NCBI RefSeq assembly: GCF_014695375.1
Contig: NZ_JACJOG010000045.1
Span: forward strand, 62,001 to 126,000
DNA: 64,000 nt
DNA from: Coleofasciculus sp. FACHB-T130
Lineage (GTDB): Bacteria; Cyanobacteriota; Cyanobacteriia; Cyanobacteriales; FACHB-T130
Direction: 5' to 3'
A model generated the notes under the pieces. The model saw only the letters and a program-made list of their open reading frames with translations, was not told the DNA's origin and searched no databases. Within the stretch, counting starts at the first letter, position 1, and each line of letters begins with the position of its first letter. The position numbers and the translations under genes are program-made. Shown here in pieces: positions 54,734 to 63,507 of this stretch.

Positions 54734-56935
54734 ATGTCCGCTCCGCTCCAGATTTTACTGCTTGAGGATTCCCTGGCTGATGCTGAATTAACTTTGCACG
54801 AACTACGTTTGGCTGGCTTTAAACCCGACTGGCAGCGTGTAGAGACAGAAGCCGACTACCTCGCCCAACTGCATCCCGGTATCGAGCTAATTTTGGCTGA
54901 CTATAGCTTGCCTCAGTTTGACGCCCTCAGAGCGCTGCAACTTTTGCAAGAGCGCGGCTTAGATATTCCATTCATCGTTATCACGGGTACGGTGAGCGAA
55001 GAAGTGGTAGTGGAGTGCATGAAGCAAGGGGCAGCGGATTATCTACTGAAAGACCGTCTGATGCGGCTAGGATCGGCAGTAGCGCAAGCCCTACAAGCCA
55101 AACAAATGCGCGACCAAAAGCGGCAGTCTGAGGCGGAAAAAACCAGATTAATCGCCGCTTCACAAGAGAGCGAGCAACGATTTCGAGCGCTGATCGAAAA
55201 TGCGACCGACATCATCATCATTGTTAACGCCAGCGGTCAAGTGACTTATGTGAGTCCCTCTGTCAATCGGATTCTAGGATACGCACCCGATGGACTCATA
55301 GGCAAAAATGCTTTGACATTTATTCACCCAGAGGATGTGCTACTGGTTAAGCAAAGGCTGAAAAATTCGATTCAAAATCCCAATGTGACTCAGCGACTCG
55401 GTGAGTATCGCGTGCAGCATCGCAATGGCTCTTGGGGGATCTTCGAGGCAGTCACCACTAACCTCCTGAACGATCCGGCGGTGCAGGGGATTGTCGTCAA
55501 CTGCCACGACATTACTGAGCGCAAGCAAGCCGAGGAGCAACTACGACACCATGCGTTCTACGATTCGCTTTGCGGTTTGCCGAATCGGACATTATTTCTC
55601 GAACGTCTTGCCAGCCAAATCAAGCGTTCCCAAAGAGACAAAGACAGTTTATTTGCTGTTCTGTTTCTGGATTTGGATCGCTTCGAGATGGTCAAATATA
55701 GTCTGGGACACCTGGTAAGCGACCAACTGCTCATCGCTACAGCTCGCAAACTGATGACCTGCCTCCGTCCTACGGACACCCTAGCTCGGATTGGCACAGA
55801 CGAATTTGCAATTCTGCTGGAGGATATTCACGATGTTAGCGATGCGATTCGCGTTGTCGAGCAGATCCAGGGGGAACTGAATTCGCCTTTTAACTTGGAT
55901 GGGCGCGAAGTATTCACCACGACTAGCATTGGGATTGCCTTTGCAGGAAAGGGACAAGAGGGATGGGAGCCGGTTCGGAAAGCATCTGCCTCTATGCCGC
56001 TTTGTCCCTCTGCACCCTCTCACAATAACCTCTTGCCTCGTCCGCAAGACCTGCTACGGGCAGCCGACACGGCTATGTATCATGCCCGGTTAGAGGGTAA
56101 AGGTCGCTATGTTGTCTTCCATCGGGCCATGCATACCCTTGCCGTGGCACATTTGCAGTTAGAAACGGATCTGCGACGAGCGATTATCGCCACGGAATTT
56201 CAACTTTACTACCAGCCAATCGTCGAGCTGGCGACGGGTAAAATTAAGGCTTTTGAGGCTCTGGTGCGTTGGAATCACCCGACTCGTGGCATGGTTCCCC
56301 CAAGCGAGTTTATCCCTGTGGCAGAAGATACGGGTCTGATTATTCCCTTGGGTACTTGGGTATTGAACGAAGCTTGCCGTCAGCTAAAAGTTTGGCAGCA
56401 GCAGTATTCTACGACTCAGGGTTTGGCAATTAGCGTGAATCTCTCTGGTAAGCAGTTTTCGCAACCAAATTTGATTGAGCAGATTGACCGAATTTTGAGG
56501 AAGACTGGCTTGGATGGACATTATTTAAAGTTGGAAATTACTGAAAGCTGCTTGCTGGAAAATGCTGAAGCTGCCGCCATCCTGCTTTGGCAATTGCGAG
56601 ATCGAAATATTCAATTATCGATTGATGATTTTGGTACGGGTTATTCATCCTTGAATTATCTGCACCGCTTTCCCCTTAATACATTGAAAATTGACCGTTC
56701 TTTTGTGAACCGGATGGGAGCGGGTGGCAAGGATGCAGAGATTGTCAAGGCAATCGTGGCGTTGGCTCATAATTTAGGAATGAGTGTGACGGCGGAGGGG
56801 ATAGAAACGGCTCAACAGTTGGCACAACTCAAGGCATTGCAATGCGAACGAGGACAGGGATATTTTTTCTCGAAACCTTTAGATAATGGGGCTGCGGGAC
56901 AGTTGATTTTGGCACAGTTGCAAGTTAATTCATGA
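54734..56935 (+). CDS. Response regulator with PAS, GGDEF and EAL domains
   Basis: A 733-residue c-di-GMP turnover protein. The order is receiver (about 1-125; LILADYSLPQFDA phosphoacceptor region), PAS (about 145-270), GGDEF (about 275-465) and EAL (about 475-730). The cyclase signature is GTDEF instead of GGDEF, which may weaken or abolish synthesis. The EAL motif (FEALVRW) and the DDFGTGYSS loop are intact, so the net activity is likely phosphodiesterase. The GGDEF domain holds an inserted segment of about 30 residues between SIGIAF and RPQDLLRAADTAMY. Its stop overlaps the coaE start. Confidence 0.92.
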   Translation: MSAPLQILLLEDSLADAELTLHELRLAGFKPDWQRVETEADYLAQLHPGIELILADYSLPQFDALRALQLLQERGLDIPFIVITGTVSEEVVVECMKQGAADYLLKDRLMRLGSAVAQALQAKQMRDQKRQSEAEKTRLIAASQESEQRFRALIENATDIIIIVNASGQVTYVSPSVNRILGYAPDGLIGKNALTFIHPEDVLLVKQRLKNSIQNPNVTQRLGEYRVQHRNGSWGIFEAVTTNLLNDPAVQGIVVNCHDITERKQAEEQLRHHAFYDSLCGLPNRTLFLERLASQIKRSQRDKDSLFAVLFLDLDRFEMVKYSLGHLVSDQLLIATARKLMTCLRPTDTLARIGTDEFAILLEDIHDVSDAIRVVEQIQGELNSPFNLDGREVFTTTSIGIAFAGKGQEGWEPVRKASASMPLCPSAPSHNNLLPRPQDLLRAADTAMYHARLEGKGRYVVFHRAMHTLAVAHLQLETDLRRAIIATEFQLYYQPIVELATGKIKAFEALVRWNHPTRGMVPPSEFIPVAEDTGLIIPLGTWVLNEACRQLKVWQQQYSTTQGLAISVNLSGKQFSQPNLIEQIDRILRKTGLDGHYLKLEITESCLLENAEAAAILLWQLRDRNIQLSIDDFGTGYSSLNYLHRFPLNTLKIDRSFVNRMGAGGKDAEIVKAIVALAHNLGMSVTAEGIETAQQLAQLKALQCERGQGYFFSKPLDNGAAGQLILAQLQVNS
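55948..56036. repeat. Inserted repeat within the GGDEF coding region
   Basis: Arms AGGGACAA (55950-55957) and TTGTCCCT (56002-56009) are followed by CCCTCTG-type units. The segment encodes a Gly/Pro/Ser/Lys-rich loop absent from usual GGDEF domains. Confidence 0.6.
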
Positions 56936-57522
56936 TGCGCGTTATTGGTCTGACGGGAGGCATTGGTACTGGCAAAACAACTGTCTCAAATTATCTTGCC
57001 AGTCACTACAATTTGCCGGTTTTGGATGCGGATATTTATGCTAGAGAAGCTGTAAAAGTGGGTTCGCCGATTCTCGGCGAAATTGTTAAGCGTTACGGAG
57101 CCGATATTCTGCTACCGGATGGAACACTTGACCGCCGAAAGCTGGGCAATATTGTCTTTAATTCGCCCGAAGAGCGGCGTTGGCTAGAGCAACAGATTCA
57201 TCCTTACGTGCGCGATCGCATGATTGAAAAAATGCAAGCACTCAACTCGCATCCGACTGTAGTGTTGGTGGTGCCTTTGCTGTTTGAAGTGGGGATGACG
57301 GCTCTGTGTACGGAAACTTGGGTCGTATACTGTTCCGAACAACATCAACTTCAGAGATTAATCAAGCGAGATCGCCTAACTTTAGAACAAGCGCAAGCCA
57401 GGATTACTAGCCAAATGCCCATTCAGGAGAAATGCGATCGCGCTGATGTAGTTTTAGATAATTCTTCTACGCTTGAAGATTTGCTCAAACAGGTAGATAC
57501 GCACTTAAAAATTAAAAATTAA
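56932..57522 (+). CDS. coaE: Dephospho-CoA kinase
   Basis: A 196-residue kinase that performs the last step of coenzyme A synthesis. The P-loop GLTGGIGTGKTT, DADIYAREAV and the RDRLTLEQAQARI lid region are typical. The first ATG overlaps the TGA of the GGDEF-EAL gene, giving translational coupling between unrelated functions. The second Met codon immediately follows, so either may be used. It ends in an AT-rich repeat (KIKN). Confidence 0.95.
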   Translation: MMRVIGLTGGIGTGKTTVSNYLASHYNLPVLDADIYAREAVKVGSPILGEIVKRYGADILLPDGTLDRRKLGNIVFNSPEERRWLEQQIHPYVRDRMIEKMQALNSHPTVVLVVPLLFEVGMTALCTETWVVYCSEQHQLQRLIKRDRLTLEQAQARITSQMPIQEKCDRADVVLDNSSTLEDLLKQVDTHLKIKN

Positions 57523-57666
57523 AAATGTGGGAGTTGTTAGTGTCATGAGTTTTTTATCGCCTATATCTTGACTTCTTCTCTGTCTCTTGAAAGGAAGAAT
57601 GCCGAGGTTTAGGTCATTCCAATCGTGAAAACTTCATGACACTGACGAAATTTCTAATTTTTAACT
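57508..57666. repeat. AT-rich inverted-repeat element between coaE and tldD
   Basis: The outer ends are TTAAAAATTAAAAAT-type and TAATTTTTAA-type. The inner arms are AGTGTCATGAGTTTT and AAAACTTCATGACACT (one-base bulge). The size and nested inverted ends resemble a miniature inverted-repeat element. It covers the coaE 3' end and the tldD stop. Confidence 0.55.
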
Positions 57667-59062
57667 ATTCTGCATCGCCTCCCACAATGACATTGCGAAT
57701 GCGGAGACTTGGCCCACCACAACCAACTGGCAAGCCGTTCTGACCTCCCTTACCGCAGCCGCCGGATTCATCCCAGTAGAAATCATCCCCAATTGCTTCA
57801 ATATCCGCCAAGGTGCTGAAAACATTCCCCGACAGCGTCACATCCCGAACGGGTTCAGCAATCTTGCCGTCGCGGATCATCCAAGCTTCAGCGGCGGAGA
57901 AAGTAAACATTTCTCCATTCGTCATACCACCCAGCCAGTTACGAGCGTAGACGCCTTCTTTGATCCCTGCAAATAAATCCTCCACGGGCGTTGTACCCCG
58001 CTCAATCCAAGTATTCGTCATCCGAACAAGGGGGGGATAGTGGTAATTCAGACAACGGGCGTTGCCAGTGGGGGCTTCGCTCAGCTTTCCAGCAGTTTCG
58101 CGGGAGTGGAGGCGTCCAACTAAGATGCCATCCTTAATTAGCTGAGTCGTGGTAGCAGGCGTCCCTTCATCATCGTATAAGTAGCTGCCACGATGACCGG
58201 GAGGAGCAGCACCGTCAAAGATTTGCAGTTCTTTGGGTCCAAATCGGCGTCCCAGGGTCATCACTTCCAAAATATCCGGGTTTTCATAAGCCATGTCTGC
58301 TTCTGAAAGGTGCCCAAAAGCTTCATGGACAAATAAACCGCTGAGAATGGGGTCGATGACGACCGTGTAGGTATTGCCTTTCACAGGAGGCAGAGAGAGG
58401 GCGTTCACGGCGCGGAGAGCCGCACTCCGAACCTGATCGTCCAAATTAGTTAAGTCTTCGTAGGCTTTGCGGGAGCCAGTCGTTTCGCGTCCAGTTTGCA
58501 CGGTTTCGCCATTCCGCGCAGTGGCGGCAAAGCGCATTTCCATATCTACCCAAGACTGCTCAATCAGCGTTCCGTCTGAGGTGGCGAGGATAATTCGCTG
58601 GGAACTGTCGCTGTAGCGCACAGAGGTGGTGGTGATTGAAGGGCTAGCGCTTTTGAGGATTTCAGTGTAGCGATCGCACAATTGCTTCTTGGTTTCCAGC
58701 GATATCTCTCGCGGATCGCTGCCTTCTAGGGGAAGTTGGCAAGTCGCCTGTACTGGCTCAATCGGAGCCAACAGGGTTTCTTCATCGCCAATAATCCGAG
58801 CGGCAGCGATCGCTTCTTCAATTCGGTCTGCTAAGGTAGAAAGCTGATTAAAGCTGGCAAAGCCCCAGCCGCCCTGGTAACAAGCCCGGACTTGTCCACC
58901 AATGGAGATGCCTTCAGTGAGGGTTTCGACCTTATCGCCGCGCAAAAAGATATCAGTTCCTTCGGCTTCTTCTATCCGAACTGCCAAATAATCGACTTGA
59001 GGTGAGTAACGAGCGATTAAGTCGGCGAGCAAGTTTTTGGCATCAGCCAGTAAGGTCGGCAT
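57665..59062 (-). CDS. tldD: TldD-type metalloprotease
   Basis: From ATG 59062 the protein has 465 residues, starting MPTLLADAKNLLADLIARY. The open frame reaches 59230, but that part crosses a terminator hairpin (59185-59215) and is probably not coding. TldD/PmbA proteins process peptides; the zinc motif HEAFGH and the glycine-rich DDEGTPATTT and GCGGPSLRIRN regions are present. The usual partner pmbA is not in this window. It is convergent with coaE. Confidence 0.92.
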   Translation of the reverse strand: MPTLLADAKNLLADLIARYSPQVDYLAVRIEEAEGTDIFLRGDKVETLTEGISIGGQVRACYQGGWGFASFNQLSTLADRIEEAIAAARIIGDEETLLAPIEPVQATCQLPLEGSDPREISLETKKQLCDRYTEILKSASPSITTTSVRYSDSSQRIILATSDGTLIEQSWVDMEMRFAATARNGETVQTGRETTGSRKAYEDLTNLDDQVRSAALRAVNALSLPPVKGNTYTVVIDPILSGLFVHEAFGHLSEADMAYENPDILEVMTLGRRFGPKELQIFDGAAPPGHRGSYLYDDEGTPATTTQLIKDGILVGRLHSRETAGKLSEAPTGNARCLNYHYPPLVRMTNTWIERGTTPVEDLFAGIKEGVYARNWLGGMTNGEMFTFSAAEAWMIRDGKIAEPVRDVTLSGNVFSTLADIEAIGDDFYWDESGGCGKGGQNGLPVGCGGPSLRIRNVIVGGDAE

Positions 59063-59184
59063 TTGTCTTGCAGCAACATTGATAAACTGCTTCCATTGTG
59101 CAATTATTTGGTCGCACCTTGCCACTGGAAGCAGGAAACGAGGAGCCGGGGAGGTTATGGTAATCGATAGAGATACAAAATACG

Positions 59185-59215
59185 AAAACCCCTTTTCGCT
59201 AGGAAAAGAGGTTTT
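59185..59215 (-). terminator. Terminator between the stress-protein gene and tldD
   Basis: Arms AAAACCCCTTTTC and GGAAAAGAGGTTTT with a four-base loop. On the minus strand it ends in a TTTT run and lies about 45 bases after the stop of the 59261-59821 gene. Confidence 0.75.
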
Positions 59216-59260
59216 TAAAGCCAGATGCACCTGTTACTACCTGGACAAGAATATCTAATA

Positions 59261-59821
59261 TCAAAGAGGCATTTCATTGATGGATGGCGGTGGTGATGCC
59301 GCAGCATCGTAAATTCTTAATTCTTGGACGTTCCAACGGTTGAGAATTGCTTCAGCTTGACGCACCTCTGCTTCTGTGCCCTCAACGATCAAGAAATAGT
59401 CCCCATGATGAATGCGATCGTTGTAAATTGCGGCTTGCTCATCAGGAATCCCGTAGCCAGTCAAGGCACCTAATAAGCCGCCTGCGGTTGCACCAATCAC
59501 ACCACTGGTTAAAGTAGTCGCTAAAGCCGTGGCTGCCACCCCAATAATGCTAATTGGCCCTAATACGGGAATGGCGGCAATGGTGCCTAGTCCCAGCGCC
59601 AAACCCAAGACGCCTCCGGCTGCACCACCCGCGATCGCGCCAAGGGTCGTTCCTTCTTGCGCTTTAGAAGCCGGTGGCGGGGATACTGGCTCAGACTCTT
59701 TGTTGATTGCAGAAACCTGATTCATTGGAAAGCCAGCAGCTTTTAATTCCTGAATTGCGCCTTCTGCATCTTGCAAGCTTGAGAACACGCCAAAAGCTCG
59801 TTTTGGCTGAGTAAGCACCAT
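59261..59821 (-). CDS. Glycine-zipper general-stress protein (low-temperature-induced type)
   Basis: A 186-residue protein. Residues about 1-45 form a YflT-like alpha/beta domain (RAFGVFSSLQDAEGAIQELKAAGF). A Gly/Ala-rich zipper follows (about 60-130, repeated GAxxGGxxG), then a second alpha/beta segment (GDYFLIVEGTEAEVRQAEAIL). Paralogous to 60667-61350. Anabaena low-temperature-induced proteins have, as I recall, the same layout. The zipper may insert into or associate with membranes; the function is unknown. Confidence 0.8.
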   Translation of the reverse strand: MVLTQPKRAFGVFSSLQDAEGAIQELKAAGFPMNQVSAINKESEPVSPPPASKAQEGTTLGAIAGGAAGGVLGLALGLGTIAAIPVLGPISIIGVAATALATTLTSGVIGATAGGLLGALTGYGIPDEQAAIYNDRIHHGDYFLIVEGTEAEVRQAEAILNRWNVQELRIYDAAASPPPSINEMPL

Positions 59822-59940
59822 TACCCTTTCCTCTCTAACTCTTTAGGAATCTATTCGTGATTTTGCCACAAGCGAAATCAAATTACAGTTTCACCGTTAT
59901 TACACAGGACTTATCCAGTTGCCGTGAACTAAAGCCCACT

Positions 59941-60050
59941 AAAGTTCCAGCTTCATCGCTCAAAGCCATGAAATGGATTGGTTTGAGTTTTTTTAGTCAG
60001 TTTAAACTGACTTAGGCTTTCAGCCAGGAAATTGATTTCCTGGTTTCCAG
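59941..60050. repeat. Tandem palindromes downstream of the BON lipoprotein gene
   Basis: AGTCAGTTTAAACTGACT (perfect 18-base palindrome, 59995-60012) is followed by CCAGGAAA/TTTCCTGG arms with a four-base loop (60024-60043). The layout matches a dispersed cyanobacterial repeat that I have seen elsewhere. It may also end the lipoprotein transcript. Confidence 0.6.
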
Positions 60051-60069
60051 TCCGTAAGTCCTAGTAAAG

Positions 60070-60588
60070 TTACTGTTTCTGCGCTGGGGCAACTTTCGCT
60101 TGAACAGCTACTGTCTTAACCCCCTTGATTTCCTTCGCCAACGGTTCTATTTTTGCCACTTGATCTGGCTTTTCTACAGTTCCTACAACTGTTACAGCTC
60201 CGTCTTTAGCATCAATTTCTAATTTGCTGCTGGGCAAGTTCGCTTCTAACTTGCTACGAACCTCGCTTTCCAAGTCGCTATCAGCTCTTTTTAGGGGGTC
60301 GCCAGCAGCATTATTGCGTTGCTCGCGTGCCCGAATATCAGATTCTAGCTGTCTTTTGCGGACATCACTCGATGCATCATTCTTCGCGCCTTGATCGGGT
60401 TGTGCTGAAGCATCAGCCGAGGGTGATGCTGGGGCACTGGCATTTGGACTGGCGGCTCCGGTTGCAGCAGGCGAAGAAGTCTGACTTGAATCAGAATTCG
60501 CTCCATCAGACGTTTTCTCGTTGTTATCGCAAGCAGCAACACTCACTAACAAGACGCCACTAAAGAGTAATGTTAAAAACTTGTTCAT
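60070..60588 (-). CDS. BON-domain lipoprotein
   Basis: A 172-residue lipoprotein with signal peptide and lipobox VAAC (Cys20). A low-complexity Ser/Ala/Pro/Asp linker (about 21-75) leads to a charged helix and a BON domain (about 100-165; KLEIDAKDGAVTVVGTV). BON domains bind phospholipid or membrane surfaces in osmotic and envelope stress proteins such as OsmY. It lies between two paralogous glycine-zipper stress-protein genes on the same strand, suggesting a shared envelope-stress role. Confidence 0.88.
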   Translation of the reverse strand: MNKFLTLLFSGVLLVSVAACDNNEKTSDGANSDSSQTSSPAATGAASPNASAPASPSADASAQPDQGAKNDASSDVRKRQLESDIRAREQRNNAAGDPLKRADSDLESEVRSKLEANLPSSKLEIDAKDGAVTVVGTVEKPDQVAKIEPLAKEIKGVKTVAVQAKVAPAQKQ

Positions 60589-60666
60589 TTTTCAATTCCT
60601 CACTTCGAGCAGATAAGAGGTGGAAGCTTTTTACCTCCCACCCCGTTCAATCGTTCTCAAATCAGC

Positions 60667-61350
60667 CTAAAGAGTCTGTTCCCGACGGTCGATAATTTGA
60701 ACCGGGGTATCCGTGCGTGGAGTTGTATCAACTACTGGAGTTTGATAGGTACCACTGGGATCGGCAATATCAGATGTGCGAGTTGTCGTTGTAGTGGTTG
60801 TATTGGTGGCAGGAGCATCGTAGATACCCCAATCTTGAATTCCCCGATGACTGAGAATCGCTTCGGCACGACGGATATCGTCGTCGCTGCCGTCTACCAT
60901 TACTAAATAATCCCCACGGGATACTCGATCGCTATAGTGTCTGGCTCTTTCTTCAGGAATTCCCAAACCGATTAATGCACCTAAAAGACTTCCTGCGGCT
61001 GCACCAATGGCACCGCCAGAAAGGGTTGTAGCAATAGCGGTGCCTGCTGCTCCCGCTAGCATGACAGGGCCAAGTCCCGGAATTGCCAAGGCTCCCAGAC
61101 CAACGAGCAAGCCTGTTAGACCGCCCAAAGTACCGCCGGTGACGGCACCTGCTTTCGCACCTTCGTCGGCTTTATTGCCAACGCGATCGCTTACATCGGC
61201 ACCAGCAATGTCGTTTCCTTTGTCCGCGTCACGAGCTACTACGGACACGTTGTCCATAGAAAAACCAGAATTTTTTAGTTCAGTCAGTGCTACTTCGGCG
61301 TCTCGATAGTTTGAAAATACGCCAACAGCACGCTTATGTTGTCCTAACAT
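60667..61350 (-). CDS. Glycine-zipper general-stress protein, paralogue of 59261-59821
   Basis: A 227-residue protein with the same three parts as its paralogue: YflT-like start (RAVGVFSNYRDAEVALTELKNSGF), glycine-zipper middle (GGTLGGLTGLLVGLGALAIPG) and a final alpha/beta segment (GDYLVMVDGSDDDIRRAEAIL). It has an extra Thr-rich C-terminal tail of about 45 residues. It precedes the BON lipoprotein by about 80 bases, so the two may share a transcript. Confidence 0.82.
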   Translation of the reverse strand: MLGQHKRAVGVFSNYRDAEVALTELKNSGFSMDNVSVVARDADKGNDIAGADVSDRVGNKADEGAKAGAVTGGTLGGLTGLLVGLGALAIPGLGPVMLAGAAGTAIATTLSGGAIGAAAGSLLGALIGLGIPEERARHYSDRVSRGDYLVMVDGSDDDIRRAEAILSHRGIQDWGIYDAPATNTTTTTTTRTSDIADPSGTYQTPVVDTTPRTDTPVQIIDRREQTL

Positions 61351-61869
61351 CAGTGTTTTCTCCGATTGCCACTGAACCTAACCAAATTGTGTTACTAACA
61401 CAGCAGCATTAGTCTGTCAGTAACAGTTCAATTCTTGCTTTTTATTTGACCGAAGCCATCAATCTTCAGATATAACTTCAATCTCCAATTTTCTAGTTTT
61501 TTGCAATTCCCCATCTTCCTTAGGAATTAGATCGTTACTAATTGAGGGAGTTGCACTTTGACCGTCTGCTCTTTATTAACAATCTTTTTAGGGGCCTTCA
61601 ACTAGCAAGCACAGTAAGAGTTTGAGAAACAAAAGCTTATTTTCTTAACAAAAAAACATATATTAGGAAACGCTAGTAAAAAGAAAACAAATAGTTAGAG
61701 TTCTGTAGACTGTTAAATAGGAAGCGCAAGAAGTGATAGACAAAAAAATTTTTCTCCTATTCAATGATTTTATTAAAAACAGAGGACTTTAATTTTTGGG
61801 TCAAAACAGGGAAGTATAAATAAGGTCTACTGGGTTGTTTTATCAAGTTGTCAGATTGAGGAGTTTCAG
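61351..61869. other. 519-base AT-rich intergenic region
   Basis: Contains divergent promoter space for the stress protein gene and the secreted protein at 61870. A long A/T-rich stretch (about 61620-61800) carries no ORF. No structured RNA was recognised. Confidence 0.4.
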
Positions 61870-63432
61870 ATGCGGTACTTATTATTAATTTTTGTGTCTT
61901 CCCTACTAAGCTTGGTGTCCGGACAGGCGATCGCGCAGGCAGAGTCCCAAAGGCTGGGTGTAAGCCGCCAAATCCCTTCGAGTTCAGCTTCGGATCAAAG
62001 TTTCTGGCCCCAAGCTCAGCGATTGGTACAAACTCAAATCAATTTAATTAATCGAATCGAAAGAGCGAGTGCGTCTCCCGAACCCTACCCGGCTTTTGCG
62101 GCGGAGGGGCAAATCCTCCTCCACCAGGGAGAAGTAGACCGCTTTCTCAAGAGCCAATATCCCAATCCTGCTTTGCTGTGTACCCGCACGAACGGCGTTA
62201 CCCCGGCAGGCTCTAATTTAACCTTGGAGCAGGCGCAGGTGTACTGCGCTCTCTATGCTTCGACGCAGCAATTATTGCCCCTGCGTCCGGTGCTAGAACG
62301 GCGACAGTCCATTCTCGCTCCCACCAGAGGAAATCCTTTGGCAATTGGTCAACCGTCGATTTTGACCGTACCTCCTCAGCGTTTGGCGGTTCCAGTGCCC
62401 AGATTTCCCGCTCCGGAACCGCCAGTCGTTGGTGTAGCGGCAAAGACACCGATTTCTGGCTATCAGCCGCCAATTCAGCCAGCGATCGCGCCTTCCCAAC
62501 AAACTGCGACAACCCTACAAACTGCCAAAAAGTTCTTGGGGCAAGCTGTGGCAGCATTTCCCCCCTCCGCCCGTTTTACTGATATTGCGGAAACGTACCA
62601 ATTAAACGAACGCAACACCTACGCCCTGTATCGGCAAGAGCCAAGTCTGTATACCGAATTTCTTTCTCAGCCCAACACCGGCATTGCCCGCGTTTTACCA
62701 TCTGAGGCTTACCGTCAACAACTGAATCCGCTAGGAAATCGGCTCTCGCCCAGCGTAGCAGAGCGTTTCCCATTTCCAGCCTTGCTGCGGGGAGTTGGCG
62801 GCGGTAGCGATGAGGAATCGACTCCCTCATCGGTGCGAATTGGTCCTGGGGAGGAATTTACTCCACGCTTTGCGGTTCGGATGGAAGGGGGCAACTTTGA
62901 GATTGCCCAGCAAGGGCTAGATTATGGCTTCATGGTGGATTTGGGAGAAGTCCCCTTAGAAAACCTCGATCCCACCTTGAAGAAAGTCCGCGCCTTATCG
63001 CCGCAAACGCGCCAGTTTTTCCTCAATTATCGTCCGCCGAATCAATTGGCATCGATTCAGGTAGATCGACAGCGGTTTATCACGGGAAAGCTGGGTCAGG
63101 TGGCTTTCAGCGAACCCGTGCAACAGACGAGAGCGATCGCATCCTCGATCGACCGCCTCTCTCCAAATGCACCAGCGATGCTGAACCACACCTACTTAAT
63201 GCGATTAGTCCAATTCCAGGTGCCGGAAGTGGTTCAGACGGGAGGTACCGTTTCCAGGGAACAACGCCGCTATCTTGACCAAATTTTAGAATTGCCCAGT
63301 AGCGATGTCCTGGTCGCCTTCCGTCCCGTCAGCCGCCGTGCTGATGGCAGTTACACGGTTTTATGGCAAGTGCTAACTCAGTTTCCAGATCCCCAGATTG
63401 AAGATGTGGAGAAGTACATCAAGTTGCAGTAG
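61870..63432 (+). CDS. Secreted protein of unknown function
   Basis: A 520-residue protein that I do not recognise. The signal peptide is clear (hydrophobic 4-17, cleavage after AIA near residue 22). A helical region (about 40-140) is followed by a Pro-rich linker (about 155-215). A C-terminal part (about 215-520) contains RxxFPFPALLRGVGGG and FLNYRPPNQLASIQVDRQRF. There are no membrane segments after the signal. GAGGAG lies about seven bases before the ATG, supporting this start. The gene is on its own. Confidence 0.75.
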   Translation: MRYLLLIFVSSLLSLVSGQAIAQAESQRLGVSRQIPSSSASDQSFWPQAQRLVQTQINLINRIERASASPEPYPAFAAEGQILLHQGEVDRFLKSQYPNPALLCTRTNGVTPAGSNLTLEQAQVYCALYASTQQLLPLRPVLERRQSILAPTRGNPLAIGQPSILTVPPQRLAVPVPRFPAPEPPVVGVAAKTPISGYQPPIQPAIAPSQQTATTLQTAKKFLGQAVAAFPPSARFTDIAETYQLNERNTYALYRQEPSLYTEFLSQPNTGIARVLPSEAYRQQLNPLGNRLSPSVAERFPFPALLRGVGGGSDEESTPSSVRIGPGEEFTPRFAVRMEGGNFEIAQQGLDYGFMVDLGEVPLENLDPTLKKVRALSPQTRQFFLNYRPPNQLASIQVDRQRFITGKLGQVAFSEPVQQTRAIASSIDRLSPNAPAMLNHTYLMRLVQFQVPEVVQTGGTVSREQRRYLDQILELPSSDVLVAFRPVSRRADGSYTVLWQVLTQFPDPQIEDVEKYIKLQ

Positions 63433-63464
63433 TAAGTAATCGGTGATTTTATTTCGAGCCAAGG

Positions 63465-63505
63465 TGCAAAGAAGTTATTCTTAGCGTCTTTGCGTCTTGG
63501 CGCGA
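63465..63505. repeat. CTTTGCG-type short repeats
   Basis: GCGTCTTTGCGTCTTGGCGCGAA and a nearby CAAGGTGCAAAG form partly complementary units, of the same kind as the array at 40345-40440. Confidence 0.45.
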
Positions 63506-63507
63506 AA

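Noticed and set aside
59063-59230. N-terminal extension of tldD up to 59230
   Set aside because: The segment covers a terminator hairpin, and its residues do not resemble TldD.
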